Of a DNA stretch of 5,805 nt, positions 1 through 5,805 are shown in pieces. The notes under the pieces are model-generated. The model worked only from the letters and a program-made list of their open reading frames with translations. It was not told the DNA's origin and did not search any database. The stretch is from an uncultured Pseudomonadota bacterium (lineage in GTDB: Bacteria > Pseudomonadota > Gammaproteobacteria > Burkholderiales > Thiobacillaceae), in assembly GCA_903918705.1 (NCBI GenBank), contig CAIXFP010000551.1, positions 1-5,805 on the forward strand. Reading direction: 5' to 3'. The position numbers were made by a program, and so were the translations under genes. Every line of letters begins with the position of its first letter. Positions within the stretch are counted from its first letter, which is position 1.

Positions 1-626
1 GGCCAGGTTGAGCGCGACGTGGCGGCGGTTCCCCCGGGCCGGGCCGTGGCCGCCGGCCCGGCCAGGCCGGCGCGGGCCGTCAGGGCGGCGCCCAGGACCG
101 GCGCTATGGCGGCGACCAGGAGCGGAACCGCGCCGGCCTCCACCAATGCCGCCGTCCAGGCGGGCAGGGCGATGCGGGCTTCGGGCAGAGCGGCCAGGGC
201 TGCCGCGATACCGCATAGATTGGCGGCGGCAGGGGCCGCGGGCCGAAATTCCGGCACCGCCAGGGGCCAGTACCACTCGCCGGTCGCCTGCCCACGGGCC
301 AGTCGCAGGCTGAGACGCAGGCGCGCATCGTAGCGGCTGGAAAAACGCACGCAGTCGGCGGTGGCCGCCGCGGCTTCGTCGCCATCAAGCCAATTGCCGG
401 CGAGGTCCGCGACCCGGCGTTCGATCAGCAGGGACAAACTTTGCGCCGAAGCGTCCCGCGGCAGTCGGCCCAGAGCCAGTCTGCGGACCAACAGCAGTTG
501 CCCGCCCGCATCCGGCAGGCTGGCGCAACGCAGGGCGTCCTCCAGCCTGGGCAGGACATGCCGCACGTCTGCCGCCGTGGAGGCGGACAGGCGCAGGTGG
601 CGGATGCGGCGGTCGGGGGCGGACAT
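1..626 (-). CDS. Conserved protein of probable contractile injection system (eCIS) locus, C-terminus cut by window edge
   Basis: An ATG at 624-626 opens a frame with no stop to the left edge, giving 208 visible residues; the 3' end is missing. The N-terminus (MSAPDRRIRHLRLSAS) is followed by LEDALRCASLPD at about residues 28-39, LLLVRRLALG at 44-53, IERRV at 68-72, and WYWPLAVPEF at 118-127. After that comes an Ala/Leu-rich helical stretch (about 136-190). From memory, the combination of an opening R-I-x-x-L-x-L strand, 'LEDALRCASLPD', 'LLLVRRLxLG' and 'WYWPLAVPE' is typical of a conserved protein found beside CIS tape-measure-type proteins in eCIS clusters; its biochemical role is unknown to me. 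There is no signal peptide or membrane segment, so it is probably cytoplasmic or particle-associated. An in-frame TAG lies just upstream. TTG codons at 630-632 and 660-662 are alternative starts; ATG fits best although no clear ribosome binding site precedes it. It is separated from the upstream gene by 155 bases and may have its own promoter. Coding status is quite sure; the family is moderately sure. Confidence 0.85.
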   Translation of the reverse strand, partial: MSAPDRRIRHLRLSASTAADVRHVLPRLEDALRCASLPDAGGQLLLVRRLALGRLPRDASAQSLSLLIERRVADLAGNWLDGDEAAAATADCVRFSSRYDARLRLSLRLARGQATGEWYWPLAVPEFRPAAPAAANLCGIAAALAALPEARIALPAWTAALVEAGAVPLLVAAIAPVLGAALTARAGLAGPAATARPGGTAATSRSTW

Positions 627-781
627 GGACAATTTCGTGTTCTGGCCAAATGGCGATGTCAATCGACTCTAGGAAAACGCGATTCACCATCCTGGCGAAA
701 TCCAGGATTCCTATAACTGATTTCACTGGAATCCGGATTCCGCTGGAATGAAAAACTGCGCCGGTTCAAAAGCTTCTTTAG
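627..781 (-). promoter_or_regulatory. AT-richer intergenic gap, possible promoter region for the leftward gene
   Basis: This 155-base gap is about 44% GC over 661-780 by hand count, against roughly 70% in the large gene. It is the only real non-coding gap in the window. On the minus strand it holds a perfect TTGACA hexamer (657-662), but no good TATAAT follows at 16-18 bases. A TATAGG lies further upstream near 710-715 without a matching -35. No clear hairpin plus T-run terminator was found in either direction. Its position before the next minus-strand gene makes a promoter or leader plausible, but none can be named with confidence. Confidence 0.35.
689..741. repeat. Two palindromes AATCC(N)GGATT, possible operator pair or hairpins
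   Basis: The first palindrome, AATCCAGGATT, lies at 699-709. The second, AATCCGGATT at 730-739, sits inside the perfect 14-base palindrome GGAATCCGGATTCC (728-741). Their centres are about 30-31 bases apart, close to three helical turns. The first also overlaps a 7-base-pair inverted repeat, ATCCTGG / CCAGGAT (689-695 and 702-708, loop of 6). A half-site (TGGAAT) follows at 744-749. They could bind a dimeric regulator of the gene starting at 626, or be a fragment of a dispersed REP-like repeat. The palindromes are seen directly; the function is inferred. Confidence 0.4.
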
Positions 782-1327
782 TTAGGCCTCCTGCGATTTC
801 AATTCATATGCATTGTCATCGAGCCAGGTGATGCTCAAGACCGCGGCGGCGCCGGACCATGCCTGGGCGGCTGGGCCATGGGCCGTGGCGCCCAAGGTTC
901 CGGAAGCGATGCTGAACAGGTTTTCGGCCTGCGGCGTGATGACGATTTTCGAAAACTGGGTGCGCAACATCACTTGGTAGATTGCGCAGCGCAGATTTGA
1001 GGCCGTGATCATGCGTTCCTGCAGCGCGTTTCTCGCCATCGCGGCGGCGACGGGATCGCATTCGGCGCGGTCCCTGAAAGTTTCAAAAGCCTTATCCAGA
1101 TCGGAATTGGACGTGCCTGCCTCGCGTTTCGGCCCAGCCTCCTTGCAATCGGGCGGGGCATAAGCCCGCAGCAGGGCCGCAAGATCAATTCGTTCGTATG
1201 AATCCACCACCATCAGCCGATGGGTGTCGAGTGAAGCGCAGGCATCCAGCAATCGCCCGACCAAGGTCGCCAGGAATAGCCCAGGCAGAGCGCGGGTAGT
1301 CCATGGCCAAATCAGGGTAGGTCTCAT
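782..1327 (-). CDS. Small probable lipoprotein or exported protein of unknown function
   Basis: 181 residues from ATG (1325-1327) to TAA (782-784). The N-terminus has Arg-2 and Arg-12, a hydrophobic stretch at about residues 14-27 interrupted by Arg-25, and then LLDAC|ASLD with Cys-30. This resembles a type II (lipoprotein) cleavage site, but Asp at -2 and the arginine in the core are atypical. The remainder would face the periplasm: an acidic/polar segment, RNALQERMITASNLRC at 99-114, then a Gly/Ala-rich weakly hydrophobic C-terminus (about 137-168) ending in a polar tail. Other cysteines are at 61, 90 and 114. The motif R-N-x-L-Q-(x)3-I-x-(A)S-N-x-R-C reminds me of an uncharacterised lipoprotein family, from memory only. 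The start lies 11 bases after the stop of the giant gene, so the two are probably cotranscribed and coupled. GC is lower than in its neighbours (64 of 120 bases at 901-1020), and codons rare in the giant gene occur, such as AGA, CTA and TCA. That may mean a separate origin. Function unknown. Confidence 0.8.
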   Translation of the reverse strand: MRPTLIWPWTTRALPGLFLATLVGRLLDACASLDTHRLMVVDSYERIDLAALLRAYAPPDCKEAGPKREAGTSNSDLDKAFETFRDRAECDPVAAAMARNALQERMITASNLRCAIYQVMLRTQFSKIVITPQAENLFSIASGTLGATAHGPAAQAWSGAAAVLSITWLDDNAYELKSQEA

Positions 1328-1341
1328 CGTCGCCCCGCCTA
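1328..1341 (-). promoter_or_regulatory. Ribosome binding site overlapping the upstream stop codon
   Basis: On the minus strand the stop TAG of the giant gene runs directly into GCGGGG, which lies 5 bases before the ATG at 1327. The resulting AGGCGGGG is a modest Shine-Dalgarno match. Its overlap with the stop supports translational coupling and supports ATG 1327 as the start, although the frame is open further upstream. Confidence 0.5.
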
Positions 1342-4300
1342 TCGGAATATAGTCCGCTTCGCGGCATCTCCCCCCAGGCTCACCATCGCGCCACGCTCGA
1401 ACTGCACCCGTACATCACTCCCCAGATCCACCTGGGCCGCGCTGGTCTGGATCACCTGGGCGGAGATTTCCTGGTTGCCCAGGTCCGAGACCAGGGCGCG
1501 GGCGATGGGCGTGTCCCCACGGTAGAGCACGGCCTGGAGGCCGACGCTGAGCAGGCTTGAGTCCAGCGCGGTGAGCGGGATTCGGGTGCCGACCGTCACC
1601 CCGGTGAGGGGCCGCGCCATGCGCCCGGCGAGGATGCGGTCTATGGGGGCGTCGCAAGCCAGGAGCAGGCACATGCGCACGATGTCGTTGACCAGGGCGG
1701 CGGCCGCGGCCTGGTCCTGCTGAACCTGAGCGAACAGCCAGTCCACGTAGGCCTGCATGTGGCGGCGGGCGCTGACGTCGAGTTCGGCCCAGCGCGACAG
1801 GCTGGCGAGGTTGCGCAAGTTGGGGGCGGCGTCGAATTCCGACAAAGTGGTGGCCCATTCCAGGCGGGCGAGGGCCGGGGCGCTGGAGAACTCGGCGTGC
1901 AAGCAGGTGGCCACGGCGCGGAAGTTGTTCAGTTCCGCCGCCGCGGCGCTCGCCACGTCGGCGCGGCCGTGGCTGGCTTCGGCCAGGTCGGCGAGGGAAA
2001 CCGCCGCCTCCGCCTGGGCGGCGATTCCCTGCCAGCTGGTATGGGTCAGGTTGCCGAGATTGAGTTTTTGCGCAGCGGCCAGGCGTGGCGCCAGGGCGGA
2101 TGCCTGGCGGCCGGCGACCTGGGCGATGGCGGCGCTGAAGGGACTCACGGTGAGGCTCGCCGTGGCCAGTTGCGGCAGGGCTAGCCCGGCCACGGCACGG
2201 GTCTGGGCGATGCCGAGGAGACGGGTCAGGGGCTCGATCTTGTCGATGCGGCGGATCAGCGGCGGCGCCGCCACGAACCAGGCGGCGGGGGCCTCGCGCA
2301 GCACCCGGAGCATGTCGGCCAGGCCATCGGGGGTGTCGGGATGGGCTTTCAGGCAGGCCGGCACCGGGGCATCGAGCTGGCCGGGGTCCACGGAATGGCT
2401 GGGGGTGGCGAGCAGGTTGTCGGCTTCGCGCGGGCGCACGTAGGCGATGAAGGGCACGTCGTTGGCCAGCACTCGGGCGCGGCGGGCGTTGACGGCGGCG
2501 ACGCGGTCCTGTTCCTCGGCCATGAGCGAGCGCGCCACGCTGACGTCATAACGGGCTTCGGCCAGGGCGTCGGCGACGCTTTGCAGGGCGCTGCCGGCCC
2601 GGCTGCTGGCGTCGAGGAGGGCTTGCATGGCGCTGTCGCAGCGGGTGAGGGCGTCGCGGTAGACGGCGAGGCGGCCTTCGAGCTGGCGCAGGATGGCGAT
2701 GGTGGTGTCGGACAGGCTGACCGTCTGGGTGAACAGGGCGGCTTCGTCGCTGCTCGCCGGAGGCGGCTGGAGAAGTTGGCCAAGGAGACTGGGGTCGGCC
2801 TGGAAATCGGCCAGGTCGCGGCCGCGGTCGCCGGGCTTGGCCAGGAAGGCGTCGCCGGCCAGGCCGAAGATGGTGAAGCCGTCCAGCAATGCCGGCGTCG
2901 CGCCGCTATCCTCGGCCTGAAAGTCGCCGAGCAACTGGAGCAGCGAGGTAACGGCCTGCTGGCGATTCGCCAGGGCGTAGTCGCGCGCTTCGCTGGAGGG
3001 CGGCTGGCTCAGGCGGTTGGCGATGGTGGTGGTGCGGATTTCCGAGAGGCCCAGCACCGGCGCGGAATAGATGACGTTCAGCGGCGCGCTGGGCGGGTTG
3101 ATCAGTTGGGCCCGGGTGCTCGCCGCCACGGGCGTGTTGGTGAAGGTTTGCAGGGCGGCCATGTTCAGCATCGCCTTCGGCGCCACCGCCGCCAGGCTGG
3201 GAGCGGTATCCCGCGCGGCCGGCGCCGCGGCCTGGGCGGCGGCGGCCTTGACCCCGGCCAGGTAATCCTTGATCTGGGATTGCACCACCAGGGCGCTGTC
3301 GGACTTGGCGATTTCCGCCAGGGCCGGAGACACCGCCAGGCGGGTGGCATCGCTGGTGCTCATCATCATCTGGCGGATGCGGTGCATGTCCACCTGCATG
3401 TGGGCGAAGCCGAAGTCGGTGATGTCGTCGGCGCGGTCAATGCGGGCGCGCAGGTAGTCGCCGAAACCGGTTAGGCCACGAAGCAGGATCTGCGACTGTT
3501 CATGGTCGGAAAGCTGCTGGATCACCGGGTCGTTCATCAGATCGGTGTAGACCTGGACCGTGCCGATCCGCGACGAGGGCGTCGGAGTGAGGACGCCCAA
3601 ATCGTTCTGAAGGGAAATGCTGTCGCCCAGCAGTTTGGTAAAGGGAAAGTTTGCCGGCCCGCTTTTTGGGACGCGCGGCCACACCGGCTCGGCCCGGAGT
3701 GACCAGGACTGGTCGGCATTGCGGGTCGGTCGGGCGAAGGTGATGTCGCTGACGGCGAGGGTGCCCCCGTAGGCCAGGATGCTGATGTCGCTGAGCGAAA
3801 AGCTGATGGGCAGGTCCGGCAGGGGGAATTCGATCTGCACCCATTGCGATGGCGGCGGCAGGGCGCCGGCCGGGCTGGCCGCATTGCGGCCGAGCAGCAG
3901 GGGCGCGGCCTGGGCCAGTTCCGGCAGGTGGTTTTCGCCCCAGAAGGCGGAGCGGAAGGACCATTCCAGGATCATGAGATTGGTGATCAGCCGCAGTTTC
4001 AGGCCGATCAGGATAGAGCGGGGTGGGTTCAGCTCGTCCAGGTACAGCGAGAACAGCAACTTGCCCTTGAGCGGCGCCGTGGCGTCGTAACGCAGGTCCA
4101 GCGGGCCGGGATCGGCGTCGCCCAGGCTGAAGGCATGCCCGCGCCAGCCGTCGACTGGGTAGTAGAGCACGTTGGCGCCTCCGGTCGGAGCGCGCACGCG
4201 GGCGTCCACCGGGGGTTGATAGCCGGCCTGGCCACCGGGCTGGGGCAAGCTGGGGAGGATGCCGCCGTGGTCCGCGAAGGGCATCCAGAGATCGTTGTCG

Positions 4301-5805
4301 GTCAGCAAGTCCCAGGGCTCGTTGCCCTGAAGGCCGACGCCTACCGGCAGCACGTTGCAGAACCACTTGCGCCAGGCGTTGTCGCTCCGCGCCCCGGCCA
4401 GGCCGTAGGCGGCGCGGCCGTCGCAGAGGGTGAAGGCCATGCCGTCCAGCTTCTGCTGTTCCAGGCCCAGCAGGCCGGCCGCCACCGCGACCTGGACCCA
4501 GGCGCCCGCCGTGGGCAGGTCGCCGATCCGGTAATGGGCGGGGGAGCCATTGGGCGTGCCGTAGGGGATCAAATCCTCGCCCCAGTAGGCACGATATTCC
4601 CAACTGCCGTTGCAGTGCCATTGCAGCATCAGGGTGCGGGGCGGGTGGTCCGGGTCGAGATAGACCCAGGCGAACAGGGATTCGCCGGCGGCGGGCACGA
4701 AGGGCTGGCTGGCGCCGCTGAAATAGTGCTGGTGGGTGCCGGCCAGCAGGGCGCTGCGGTGGCCGCCGCCGGGCGGCGGCTCGCCCCAGGGCGCAAGGGT
4801 CTCGCTTTCCAGGGCCAGGGGGTCGTCGTTCCAGGCGGTTACCGTCTGGATCTGGCCGCTGCGGGCGTGGGCGAGCATGGCCGCCTTGTTGCGCAGGCTT
4901 TGGCGGGCGCCGAGCGCGCGGGAGCGCTCCAGCAGGAACTGGTCCAGGGTCTGCTGAAAGACCGGGGCCATCACCTCGGTCAGCAGCAGATTGGGCTCCC
5001 ACGATTGCAGGGGCACCGGCACCAGGATGCGGGCCGTTTCCGGCGCGTGGGGGTCCAGGGGGGCCAGGCCGGCGCACTGCTTCAGCGCGACATCGAGTTG
5101 TTCCAGGGGCACCGGCGCGGCGTCGAGGTCGAAGCCGGAGGGAAAGAAGCCGCTGCGGTGGCCGGCCGGGTCGTAGGCGTTCGCCGGCAACAGGCCCACC
5201 GGCGGCAGCCGCGTGGTGAAGGCGGCGGCCAGGTCGCCGGGGGCGGAAGCACCGGCGGCGGCCACCTGTTCCGCGAATTGCTCGATCCGGGCCTGCCACA
5301 GGGAGGGCAGGCGGCTGTTGCCGACCAGCGCGCCGCCGCGCCATTGCAAGCGGTTGTCGCGGCCGCGGCCGCCGGCGCGCACGACGCTGGCGCGGTCGAT
5401 CCAGAGGGGCTGCCAGGTGGCGTCCAGGGCCAGCAGGGCCAGGGGCACGCCCCAGTCTTCCCAGGGCAGCGTGCCGGCGGCGGGCAGGCCGGCTTCCACC
5501 TGGAACACGGCCCAGGCCAGGGCGTTGCGCAATTCGCCGGCGGACACCCCGGGCAGGGCGACCCATTCCGGCGGCCACGGGTACCAGAGCAGGCGCACCG
5601 CGTCGCGCAAACGCCAGTCCTCGAAAGCGGCGGCACTGTCGGCGGCGCCGTCGACGCAGCGGTCGCAAGGGGTGGTGGCGTCGCTGTCGGCGCTATCCAC
5701 CGAGGCCGGTTGCAACACCAGGATGCCGACCGGAGGCAGGTTGGCGAGTTGCGCGGCGGACAGGTCGCCCAGGGTGGTGGAAATGCCGCGGGCGTCCAGG
5801 TCGAC
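1339..5805 (-). CDS. Giant modular protein with tandem lectin/LamG-like domains, 5' end outside the window
   Basis: The frame is open from the right edge to TAG at 1339-1341, giving 1488 visible codons. A GTG at 5716-5718 could be taken as a start, but 29 sense codons precede it to the edge and continue the same style (GDLSAAQLANLPPVGILVLQ), so the true start lies outside. Modules by visible residue: 1-275, conserved N-terminal module; about 324-473 and 544-693, two related beta-sandwich modules; about 729-1340, largely helical with an Ala-rich linker near 850-880 and a probable coiled coil near 1031-1120; 1346-1470, C-terminal domain. No membrane segment or catalytic motif was found. One CxxC (CDRC, 47-50) is the only metal-site-like motif. 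The modules suggest a secreted or particle-bound structural or adhesive protein. With the eCIS-like gene downstream, I infer a large accessory component of a contractile injection particle, perhaps for target binding. It is followed at 11 bases by the small lipoprotein gene. It could instead be a stand-alone surface protein. Coding is certain; the role is speculative. Confidence 0.93.
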   Translation of the reverse strand, partial: VDLDARGISTTLGDLSAAQLANLPPVGILVLQPASVDSADSDATTPCDRCVDGAADSAAAFEDWRLRDAVRLLWYPWPPEWVALPGVSAGELRNALAWAVFQVEAGLPAAGTLPWEDWGVPLALLALDATWQPLWIDRASVVRAGGRGRDNRLQWRGGALVGNSRLPSLWQARIEQFAEQVAAAGASAPGDLAAAFTTRLPPVGLLPANAYDPAGHRSGFFPSGFDLDAAPVPLEQLDVALKQCAGLAPLDPHAPETARILVPVPLQSWEPNLLLTEVMAPVFQQTLDQFLLERSRALGARQSLRNKAAMLAHARSGQIQTVTAWNDDPLALESETLAPWGEPPPGGGHRSALLAGTHQHYFSGASQPFVPAAGESLFAWVYLDPDHPPRTLMLQWHCNGSWEYRAYWGEDLIPYGTPNGSPAHYRIGDLPTAGAWVQVAVAAGLLGLEQQKLDGMAFTLCDGRAAYGLAGARSDNAWRKWFCNVLPVGVGLQGNEPWDLLTDNDLWMPFADHGGILPSLPQPGGQAGYQPPVDARVRAPTGGANVLYYPVDGWRGHAFSLGDADPGPLDLRYDATAPLKGKLLFSLYLDELNPPRSILIGLKLRLITNLMILEWSFRSAFWGENHLPELAQAAPLLLGRNAASPAGALPPPSQWVQIEFPLPDLPISFSLSDISILAYGGTLAVSDITFARPTRNADQSWSLRAEPVWPRVPKSGPANFPFTKLLGDSISLQNDLGVLTPTPSSRIGTVQVYTDLMNDPVIQQLSDHEQSQILLRGLTGFGDYLRARIDRADDITDFGFAHMQVDMHRIRQMMMSTSDATRLAVSPALAEIAKSDSALVVQSQIKDYLAGVKAAAAQAAAPAARDTAPSLAAVAPKAMLNMAALQTFTNTPVAASTRAQLINPPSAPLNVIYSAPVLGLSEIRTTTIANRLSQPPSSEARDYALANRQQAVTSLLQLLGDFQAEDSGATPALLDGFTIFGLAGDAFLAKPGDRGRDLADFQADPSLLGQLLQPPPASSDEAALFTQTVSLSDTTIAILRQLEGRLAVYRDALTRCDSAMQALLDASSRAGSALQSVADALAEARYDVSVARSLMAEEQDRVAAVNARRARVLANDVPFIAYVRPREADNLLATPSHSVDPGQLDAPVPACLKAHPDTPDGLADMLRVLREAPAAWFVAAPPLIRRIDKIEPLTRLLGIAQTRAVAGLALPQLATASLTVSPFSAAIAQVAGRQASALAPRLAAAQKLNLGNLTHTSWQGIAAQAEAAVSLADLAEASHGRADVASAAAAELNNFRAVATCLHAEFSSAPALARLEWATTLSEFDAAPNLRNLASLSRWAELDVSARRHMQAYVDWLFAQVQQDQAAAAALVNDIVRMCLLLACDAPIDRILAGRMARPLTGVTVGTRIPLTALDSSLLSVGLQAVLYRGDTPIARALVSDLGNQEISAQVIQTSAAQVDLGSDVRVQFERGAMVSLGGDAAKRTIFR
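1342..1770 (-). other. C-terminal domain of the giant protein
   Basis: It starts with a helix pair (ARRHMQAYVDWLFAQVQ, then ALVNDIVRMCLLLACDAPID). A beta-rich end with alternating strands follows: GVTVGTRIPL, SVGLQAVLYRGDTPIARALV, EISAQVIQTS and SDVRVQFER. The end looks like a small beta-barrel or beta-sandwich with a complete fold and an orderly stop, so the 3' end of the gene appears intact. Confidence 0.5.
1789..3621 (-). other. Long helical/coiled-coil section of the giant protein
   Basis: Roughly 610 residues dominated by Ala, Leu, Gln, Asp and Arg, with few glycines apart from linkers. It includes LSDHEQSQILLRGLTGFGDY, an Ala-rich linker near 3170-3265, SEIRTTTIANRLSQPPS (about 2995-3046), and a continuous amphipathic stretch at 2431-2715. 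The latter ends in NARRARVLANDVPFIAYVRPRE, a helix running into a strand. The shape suggests a rod or scaffold linking the binding modules to the C-terminal domain. No enzymatic motif is visible. Confidence 0.5.
3727..4836 (-). repeat. Tandem pair of related lectin/LamG-like beta-sandwich modules (protein-level repeat)
   Basis: Copy 1 (4387-4836) contains HQHYF, LFAWVYLDPDHPPRTLMLQW, WEYRAYWGED, LPTAGAWVQV and LDGMAFTLCDGRAAYG. This is the pattern I know from concanavalin A/LamG-like modules in RHS-repeat and planctomycete proteins ('YLDPxNPPxxIMLQW...WEHRAYWG...GMAFTLYDGRA'). Copy 2 (3727-4176) repeats the order: LFSLYLDELNPPRSILIGLK, LEWSFRSAFWGEN, LPPPSQWVQIEF, then SDISILAYGGTLAVSDITFARP. 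Matching motifs are offset by 207, 214 and 219 residues, as expected for an old duplication with small insertions. Copy 2 has lost the HQHYF and GMAFTLxDGRA signatures. Sugar or surface binding is inferred from the fold. Confidence 0.65.
4981..5805 (-). other. N-terminal conserved module of the giant protein (visible residues 1-275)
   Basis: This part contains GDLSAAQL (13-20), the Trp-rich RLLWYPWPPEW (71-81), LPWEDWGVPLALLALDA (113-129), LWQARIEQFAEQ (169-180), LPPVGLLP (200-207), FFPSGFDLDAAPVPLEQLD (220-238) and ILVPVPLQSWEPNLLL (260-275). The evenly spaced proline/aromatic motifs look like a conserved structural domain rather than filler. I have an impression of similar segments in other large uncharacterised proteins of phage-tail-like clusters but cannot name a family. 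A further N-terminal portion is missing. Confidence 0.55.

Noticed and set aside
657..662. Perfect TTGACA (-35 consensus) on the minus strand
   Set aside because: The sequence 16-18 bases downstream has no TATAAT likeness, and the resulting start would fall at the ATG itself. It is kept only as a remark in the gap entry.
385..726. 113-codon minus-strand frame starting MKSVIGILDF
   Set aside because: It begins in the intergenic gap and becomes an Arg/Pro-rich shadow once it overlaps the real gene starting at 626.
751..768. Possible terminator after the lipoprotein gene (AACCGGCGCAGTT followed by T residues)
   Set aside because: The minus-strand stem is only about 4-5 pairs with a C-A mismatch and a short T run, too weak to call an intrinsic terminator.
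659..781. Forty sense codons in frame after the TAA of the lipoprotein gene, ending at TGA 659-661
   Set aside because: No start with a ribosome binding site, and the translation is polar with no family likeness. A lost C-terminal extension is possible but unsupported, and AT-rich sequence of this length can be open by chance.
2341..3474. 377-codon open frame on the plus strand
   Set aside because: It is Gly/Ala/Val-rich, low-complexity and antisense to the giant gene; the giant frame here gives coherent helical protein.
3500..5668. 722-codon open frame on the minus strand
   Set aside because: It is Arg/Pro/Gly-rich with no domain pattern and lies wholly inside the giant gene in another frame, which is a normal shadow in high-GC DNA.

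Overview
The window is GC-rich (roughly 70% over the large gene) and almost fully coding on the minus strand. A predicted lipoprotein suggests a Gram-negative bacterium. Composition and gene content would suit a beta- or gammaproteobacterium, but no marker fixes the taxon. No RNA gene, insertion sequence, integrase or CRISPR array was seen.

Layout in transcription order (right to left). (1) A very large gene enters from the right edge and ends at 1339. At least 1488 codons are visible and its start lies outside the window. It encodes a modular protein: a conserved N-terminal module, two tandem lectin/LamG-like beta-sandwich modules, a long helical section, and a compact C-terminal domain. (2) Eleven bases later a 181-residue protein starts (1327 to 782). 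It is a probable lipoprotein or exported protein with visibly lower GC. (3) A 155-base AT-richer gap (627-781) carries two palindromes of the form AATCC(N)GGATT. (4) A third gene starts at 626 and runs off the left edge after 208 codons. Its sequence resembles a conserved protein I associate with extracellular contractile injection systems (eCIS, phage-tail-like particles), related in style to the proteins annotated as 'CIS tape measure protein'.

Reading: this is probably an accessory part of an eCIS-type locus. The giant protein would be a large particle-associated or surface-binding component with sugar-binding-like modules, and the small lipoprotein may be translated with it by coupling. 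The coding calls are strong. The eCIS assignment rests on remembered family resemblance, since no sheath, tube, baseplate or ATPase gene lies in the window.
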